NCBI GenBank assembly: GCA_031264155.1
Contig: JAISEJ010000052.1
Coordinates: 1 to 36,891, forward strand
Reading direction: 5' to 3'
DNA from: Tannerella sp.
GTDB taxonomy: Bacteria; Bacteroidota; Bacteroidia; Bacteroidales; Tannerellaceae
Length of the DNA stretch: 36,891 nt
The notes beneath the pieces were generated by a model, which saw only the letters and a list, made by a program, of their open reading frames with translations, searched no databases and was not told where the DNA came from. Of the stretch, positions 31,902-36,891 are shown in pieces. Within the stretch, counting starts at the first letter, position 1; each line of letters opens with the position of its first letter. Both the position numbers and the translations under genes were made by a program.

Positions 31902-32088
31902 TTAATATTTATATTCTTCATAATCATCCCTTTCTTTAACGTATCCCTATCGTGCCGTACGCGGCTCCGGATATGGGCATAGATCTCTCCGTACAAAAGA
32001 CAGACCGACGACAGAATGACGACGACAATCCTGTAGACTGAAATCACAACCGCAGCCAACAGCGCAGGGTGTCGACAGAAAGTTTCAT
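31902..32088 (-). pseudogene. Internally deleted TMTC-like membrane protein gene
   Basis: Begins MKLSVDT like the gene at 26272-27564, keeps part of the first helix (ALLAAVVISVY), then jumps to YRIVVVILSSVCLLYGEIYA and the C-terminal stretch RSRVRHDRDTLKK. About 360 residues are lost, and a second short deletion lies between two CTTTCTTT repeats near the end. A frame starting at 32101 reads through part of this but is not a gene. Confidence 0.8.
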
Positions 32089-32115
32089 CCGTATTTTCCA
32101 TTTGGGATTATAAAC

Positions 32116-32163
32116 CCGGAATGTCCCTGCCCGGTGCAAACGGCAGGCAGGGAGCGTTTCCGG
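32116..32163 (-). terminator. Long hairpin downstream of susD
   Basis: Stem made of CCGGAA with TTCCGG outside and TCCCTGCC with GGCAGGGA inside. It starts 21 bases after the SusD stop on the minus strand. There is no strong T-run on that side, so it may only slow polymerase or protect the transcript end. Confidence 0.5.
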
Positions 32164-32184
32164 TTTTTATTTGGAAAATACCCG

Positions 32185-34086
32185 TTACCATCCGGGATTT
32201 TGTACCAGACCGGGCGTACGTTTTAGCTCGTCTGCCATGATCGGGTATAAATAGTGTTTGGGGGTATCGAATACACGTCCGTCCTGCACTTCAAAACGTT
32301 CCATCCTGTATTTTTTTCCGTTCACTTCTATTTTTCCGTCCGGGTCTTCAACCGGCTTCATTCCGTGCGACCATCTTTGCGTCCGGGGATAAGGCCAGCT
32401 GTCGGCATTGGCATAAGCCCTTTCGCGCGCCGTTTCGGCTGCGTCATCCGGTTCCAGATACAGCCGGCAATGCCATATACGGTGATTTTCATAGAACAGT
32501 TCAACACGGCGTTCGCGCTGTATGTATTCATTCATCAGCGCCTTATTTGTTTTTGCTTCGGGAGGGATTGGAGCCATGAACGAACGTGCGCGTATGGAGT
32601 TAAGCATCGTGTATATTTCATCATTGGGGCCTGTTGTTTCATTGACGGCTTCACAATAGATATACATGATTTCGGGCAGCCTCCATATTGCAGGGCCGTT
32701 TATCACATGACCTCCGTCGCCCCTGTTCCATCCGTCCTTATAGAATTTGCGCAAGTAATAACCCGTGTGCGATGCGTTGTCAAGATAGCTTCCGCTGACG
32801 GCGTCATTTCCTTCCGCCGTATTTAATGCGGTACTGCGGTAAATGGATCCGTGATAGCGTATGTCGCGGTAAAAACGGGGATCGCGTTTGACGCTTTCAT
32901 AAGGATTCCCGTCATCATATCCGTCCGCCACGGCACGGTCGGCATAAACCGGATAGCCGTATCCGTCGGGTGCGATGTATTCGTATTCGTCAACCTGCTG
33001 CTGGATAGGACGCTGGCGTGCATGTCCTCCCTGCGACGGCGGCAATACGTCGCCCGACCATCCGGTGTCCTTGTCCCTGGTAACAACCCAGACCCATTCG
33101 CTCTGTATGGCATCCATATCAAAGAACATATCCCATAAGCGCCGGTATACCTTACTGTTGTTTGTATCGGTATTATTCAGGTCGCCGAAATTAGTCCCGT
33201 CATGTTTGGTGTACAGGCTGTAACGGGGATTCCCGCTGTTGTCCTTACATTCTATTACCGCTTTGGCGGCAGCCGCAGCCGCTGTCCATCGTGCGGCGTC
33301 ATAACTGTATTCGCTTTTATGCAACCGCGTATCGTTGGGAAAATTACCCCCGTTATACATGGGCGTAGCGGCAATCCACCGGGCCATCGCTTTCAGGCCG
33401 AGGCATGCACCTTTGTCAACGCGCCCGAAATACTGGCCTCCGTTGAATGCGTCGACCCTGCTGTATGCGGCGTCGGCATCCGCACAGATACGTTCAACGA
33501 TCTCGTGCGCAGATAACTGTTCGAACTCCATGCTTTCCCCGGGATTGACAACATAGTCTACATAAGCAACCTCTCCATAAGAACGCAATAACAGGAAATG
33601 AAGGTATCCCCTGAGGAAATAGGTTTCGCCGACGCGCCTGACGATATCGCCTTCGCGTCCGGACTGCGGATTGTCGGGCGTATTATATTTTTCTACCCCC
33701 TCGAGGATAATATTCGCTTTGCGCACACGGGTATACAGGTCCCACCAGTACTGTCCGGTGCTGCTGCGGTCGGGCATGCCCTGCGACGGGCCGTAGTTCC
33801 CGATATGGAACTGGTGCGGTATGGATGCCTCGTGGCTGCTCGCGCTACATTCGTCGGTAACGGCGGCCGTCCCGAAGTGATTGAAATAGATAAGAGGCTT
33901 ATTAGCGCCTTTTGCATCCGCATAAAGATCCGTAACTAACTGTTCCACTTTTTCGTAGCGTGTAAACACTTCCGATTCGTTCACCTTATCGTCCGGCATT
34001 TTATCCAGATAATCATCACAGCCGATGAATAAGGAAGATATACCGATTATAAATCCGGTTAATAATTTAAATTTTATACTGTTCAT
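32185..34086 (-). CDS. susD: SusD/RagB-family outer membrane lipoprotein
   Basis: Surface lipoprotein of 633 residues that caps the SusC transporter and binds the nutrient, usually a glycan, sometimes peptide. Signal MNSIKFKLLTGFIIGISSLF followed by IGC (Cys23) and the family start DDYLDKMPDDKVNESEVFTR. TPR-like helices follow (YWWDLYTRVRKANIILEG, RVGETYFLRGYLHFLLLRSY), and the C-terminal RRVELFYENHRIWHCRLY is the SusD 'RR.E..fE..R..d..R' motif. C-terminus PIMADELKRTPGLVQNPGW is standard. It follows SusC by 21 bases. Slightly long because of loops. No glycan-degrading enzyme is in the window, so the substrate cannot be predicted. The symbol marks the family, not the starch-specific gene. Confidence 0.95.
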   Translation of the reverse strand: MNSIKFKLLTGFIIGISSLFIGCDDYLDKMPDDKVNESEVFTRYEKVEQLVTDLYADAKGANKPLIYFNHFGTAAVTDECSASSHEASIPHQFHIGNYGPSQGMPDRSSTGQYWWDLYTRVRKANIILEGVEKYNTPDNPQSGREGDIVRRVGETYFLRGYLHFLLLRSYGEVAYVDYVVNPGESMEFEQLSAHEIVERICADADAAYSRVDAFNGGQYFGRVDKGACLGLKAMARWIAATPMYNGGNFPNDTRLHKSEYSYDAARWTAAAAAAKAVIECKDNSGNPRYSLYTKHDGTNFGDLNNTDTNNSKVYRRLWDMFFDMDAIQSEWVWVVTRDKDTGWSGDVLPPSQGGHARQRPIQQQVDEYEYIAPDGYGYPVYADRAVADGYDDGNPYESVKRDPRFYRDIRYHGSIYRSTALNTAEGNDAVSGSYLDNASHTGYYLRKFYKDGWNRGDGGHVINGPAIWRLPEIMYIYCEAVNETTGPNDEIYTMLNSIRARSFMAPIPPEAKTNKALMNEYIQRERRVELFYENHRIWHCRLYLEPDDAAETARERAYANADSWPYPRTQRWSHGMKPVEDPDGKIEVNGKKYRMERFEVQDGRVFDTPKHYLYPIMADELKRTPGLVQNPGW

Positions 34087-34107
34087 AATTTTTTCCGTAT
34101 TAAATGA

Positions 34108-36891
34108 TTAATAAGTAATATCTATACCAAAATTGAATATGCGCTGTATGGGATACCATGCTCCGTTTCCGTTTTTTGTTTCGGGGTCTACGTCCACATC
34201 TTTCAAATGGTCTATGGTGAAAAGATTCATTCCCTGTACATATACCCTTACGTTTTGCAGTCCGGCAAACTTGATGGCGTTTCTGGAAAACGAATAGCCT
34301 ATTTCAAAATTTTTCAGGCGCAGATAGGATGCATCATAGAGGAACAGGCTGCTGTTTCCGTTTTTATTGTTATCATACGTGCCGTAAGTCAGGCGGGGAT
34401 ATTTAGCCGTCTCTTTGGTCGCTTCCGTCCAGCGGTCGAGGTGCATGGGTTTCACTTTCCCGACCTGGTCCTGTTCGTAACTGGAGAAATCCCATACGGC
34501 AGGCCCGTTCAGGAGGATATTGCTGTTTGTAGCTCCCTGCAATAACAGGCTCATGTCAAAACCCTTGTACTGTATTCCCAGCGGAATACCGAACTGGATT
34601 TCCGGCGTCCTCGGATATCCCTTGTTCATACGGTCGCCTTCGTCGTCAATCTTGCCGTCGCCGTTCAGGTCTCTATAGACGACGTCTCCCGGATACAGCC
34701 TGCCCCACGGCTGAAAACCGCTGCCGCCGTTCATTGCATTCAGGCTGTTGGCTTCCGCTTCGTCGCGCACAAAATGATCGACTACATAGACGAAGTATTC
34801 ATCAATACGTTTGCCGGTATTTCTCCTGTAATCGTTTTCATAATATATTTCGTTCATGAAATTGATTTTATTACGGGCATACGTGAAATTCGGCTTGATG
34901 TAATAGCGGAAATCGCGTCCGACACGTCCGCTCCATCCGATTTCGAAATCGACGCCCTTATTATCGACAATACCTGAGTTGATGAACGGCGCGTCTTTAC
35001 CTACGATATCGGGGAAGCCCAATTTATCTCCGCCGCTCAGGTTCGTAATAATATCGTAGCGGTGTTCATTGAAGAAATCGAAAGCCAAAGTCAGGCGTTC
35101 GTTCAGGAACGAAGCGTCGATACCGATATTCAGCTTGCGTGCTTTTTCCCACGTAAGGTCTGGATTTGCAAAATTGCCTTCCCGGAGACCGCTGTTACCG
35201 TTGCCAAATTCGTTTACTCCAAAGTTATAGCCGCTTCCGCCGACATAGAATTGCAAATAAGCAAAACGGTCGTCATTCGAATCCGATATTTTATCGCTTC
35301 CGACCAGTCCGAAGGAGCCTCTCAGCTTCAGGCTGTTCAGCCAGTCTTTAGCGCCTTCCATAAAGGCTTCCCGCGAGATCACCCATCCTACGGAACCGGC
35401 AGGGAACAAACCGTACCGTTTACCCGGCGCAAAGTTTTCGGAGCCGTTGTATCCGACGTTAAATTCCGCCAGGTATTTATTCTCGTATGCATAGGTAGCG
35501 CGTCCCGAAATACCCTGGTAACGATAATCCACGCGGTTGTCGTAGCTCCGTGTGGAACGGTTGAACAATACCAGGGCCGAAACGTCGTGCACGCCGAACT
35601 GACGCAGGTAGTCCAGTTTGAACTGGTAATACGTTTTGCTCTGAGCTGCGTTATGAGACAGGGAGTTGCCGATCGTTTCGTCGGTGTTGTACCAGGGGTT
35701 GCCCAGCCTGTACTTGCCGTCATAAGAAGTATTGTTCATGTAATAGGAACCGTTGCTTCCGTCTTCCGGCTGGAACGTAGCGTATCGTCCGTAATTGGCA
35801 TAACCGTCTGCGCGCGTATCCAGCCGGCGGTTGATCCAGCGTCCTTCTTCGGCGTCGTATGAAAATACGCCTTCTACCTTTAGCCCCCGGGTGATGAAAT
35901 CAAGTTTGTGCCCGATGGCAAAAGAACCGTTCAGGAACGTTTTTTTCTCGTTCAGGTAGCCCGTGCGCGACAGTTCTCCCAAAATATTGTAGCGGTGCTG
36001 ATAGTCGCCGTACAACATGCCGTAGGGATTGTTTATTACATAACTGTCGTTTTCGGAATTGCCGTTGTTCTCGACAATTACAGGCAGGTACGGGGGTTGC
36101 GTGTTGGCAATGGAAACGATCCTGTCGGCGGTGGTGCCCGGCGCATTCCGGTCCGTTATGCGCGCGCCGAGGTCGAGCCTGACGTAAAAATCTTTCGTGA
36201 TGTCAACGTCTACGTTTGCACGGAAATTATAACGTTTAAAGACGGCTTGCGTGTCGTACTGCGTTAAGTCGGTATGTTTGTAATTGCCGCTCTGCTGGAA
36301 ATAATCGGCCATGACGTAGTAGCGCGCCTGGTCGGAACCTCCGCGGACAGACAGGCTGTAATCCTGCTGTATGCCCGTTTTAAATGCATAATCGAAGTAG
36401 TCGATGTTGTAACCCAAACCGTCGGAGTTGTCACCCTTTGCCTTGCGGTAGTTGGCGATTGCCTGATCGGTAAACAAAGTAAGGTTGGAGGGATCTACGC
36501 CGGGATTGGAGTTAATGACCGCTTCGTTGTAAAGCATGGCATAATCGGCTGAACCCAAATAGGTGGGAAATTTCACCGGGTTGTTCGTTCCTGCCGAAGC
36601 TTTGAAATTCACCGTAGCCTTTTCCTGCGCCTTTCCTCTTTTCGTCTGGATGATGATAACGCCGTTAGCGCCTCGGACGCCGTAAGGGGCGGTAGCAGAG
36701 GCGTCTTTAAGAATAGAGAAGGTTTCTATTTCTTCCGGCGCCAGATAGCTCATGTCACGTTCGACACCGTCGACGATGATAATCGGGGATTTGTCGCCGT
36801 AAGTACCCATACCGCGAATACGGACTTCGGAAACATCGACGCCCGGTTCGCCGCCGCTAAACTGGTTTACCATAAGTCCCGGCATACGTCC
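34108..36891 (-). CDS. susC: SusC/RagA-family TonB-dependent transporter (5' partial)
   Basis: Outer membrane barrel importing the ligand held by SusD, energised by TonB. The window starts within the plug domain: the frame is open to the last base (GRMPGLMVNQFSGGEPGVDV), so the signal peptide, carboxypeptidase-like domain and TonB box lie beyond the edge. Plug motifs SEVRIRGMGTYGDKSPIIIV and GVRGANGVIIIQTKRG, then the 22-stranded barrel with SusC-typical stretches (GSFGLVGSDKISDSNDDRFA, YPRTPEIQFGIPLGIQYKGF, ASYLRLKNFEIGYS), ending FNFGIDITY. 928 codons are visible, consistent with about 1000 for the whole protein. Directly upstream of SusD. The symbol marks the family. Confidence 0.95.
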   Translation of the reverse strand, partial: GRMPGLMVNQFSGGEPGVDVSEVRIRGMGTYGDKSPIIIVDGVERDMSYLAPEEIETFSILKDASATAPYGVRGANGVIIIQTKRGKAQEKATVNFKASAGTNNPVKFPTYLGSADYAMLYNEAVINSNPGVDPSNLTLFTDQAIANYRKAKGDNSDGLGYNIDYFDYAFKTGIQQDYSLSVRGGSDQARYYVMADYFQQSGNYKHTDLTQYDTQAVFKRYNFRANVDVDITKDFYVRLDLGARITDRNAPGTTADRIVSIANTQPPYLPVIVENNGNSENDSYVINNPYGMLYGDYQHRYNILGELSRTGYLNEKKTFLNGSFAIGHKLDFITRGLKVEGVFSYDAEEGRWINRRLDTRADGYANYGRYATFQPEDGSNGSYYMNNTSYDGKYRLGNPWYNTDETIGNSLSHNAAQSKTYYQFKLDYLRQFGVHDVSALVLFNRSTRSYDNRVDYRYQGISGRATYAYENKYLAEFNVGYNGSENFAPGKRYGLFPAGSVGWVISREAFMEGAKDWLNSLKLRGSFGLVGSDKISDSNDDRFAYLQFYVGGSGYNFGVNEFGNGNSGLREGNFANPDLTWEKARKLNIGIDASFLNERLTLAFDFFNEHRYDIITNLSGGDKLGFPDIVGKDAPFINSGIVDNKGVDFEIGWSGRVGRDFRYYIKPNFTYARNKINFMNEIYYENDYRRNTGKRIDEYFVYVVDHFVRDEAEANSLNAMNGGSGFQPWGRLYPGDVVYRDLNGDGKIDDEGDRMNKGYPRTPEIQFGIPLGIQYKGFDMSLLLQGATNSNILLNGPAVWDFSSYEQDQVGKVKPMHLDRWTEATKETAKYPRLTYGTYDNNKNGNSSLFLYDASYLRLKNFEIGYSFSRNAIKFAGLQNVRVYVQGMNLFTIDHLKDVDVDPETKNGNGAWYPIQRIFNFGIDITY

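Noticed and set aside
31820-32101. 93-residue protein as a real gene
   Set aside because: It reads through a deleted TMTC-like gene and then into the non-coding hairpin element.
34207-36552. Plus-strand ORFs of up to 266 codons opposite SusC
   Set aside because: Shadows of the SusC frame without recognisable domains.
1-36891. tRNA, rRNA and canonical Bacteroidetes promoters (TTTG / TAnnTTTG)
   Set aside because: No tRNA or rRNA signature was seen. Upstream regions of the peptide and propeller genes were scanned by eye and held no convincing copy of both promoter boxes at the right spacing.

Overview
The window looks like a chromosome segment of a Bacteroidales bacterium (phylum Bacteroidota). 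The grounds are a SusC/SusD pair, many short lipoproteins with Bacteroidota-style lipoboxes, six-bladed beta-propeller lipoproteins of the BF3164/DUF5128 type, NVEALA-type secreted peptides, and little sign of Shine-Dalgarno sequences. No tRNA, rRNA or CRISPR array was seen.

Layout. (1) 1-11283, plus strand, visibly GC-richer: a tightly packed export operon. It encodes a TolC-like outer membrane factor (cut by the left edge), a lipoprotein membrane-fusion protein, an RND permease, a short repeat-filled spacer ORF, a second RND permease fused to a membrane domain and a complete ABC ATPase, and an ABC-2 type permease. (2) 11397-31761, minus strand, AT-rich: a large paralogous island. Reading in the direction of transcription (right to left), it is built from repeats of one module. 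A module holds an NVEALA-like peptide, a beta-propeller lipoprotein, a thioredoxin-fold envelope protein with CxxC, a second propeller lipoprotein of the 'MRNLLL' family, another thioredoxin-fold protein, and a polytopic TMTC-like membrane protein. The modules are partly decayed: at least eight gene remnants sit at the joints, with an inserted MITE-like element and two copies of a 28-bp palindrome. A small type I signal peptidase closes the island. (3) 32185-36891, minus strand: a SusD lipoprotein and a SusC TonB-dependent transporter (cut by the right edge).

The most interesting feature is the peptide family in the island. At four loci, about 48 leader codons and about 170 bases of upstream DNA are almost identical, while the 3' part of each gene is unrelated in sequence. 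Three tails are Gly/Ser- and Cys-containing; one is nearly empty. Constant leader plus variable Cys tail, next to CxxC thioredoxin-like proteins and a signal peptidase, suggests a diversifying family of secreted, possibly disulfide-bonded peptides. The propeller lipoproteins may be their partners. That functional link is inference; the repeat structure itself is visible in the sequence.
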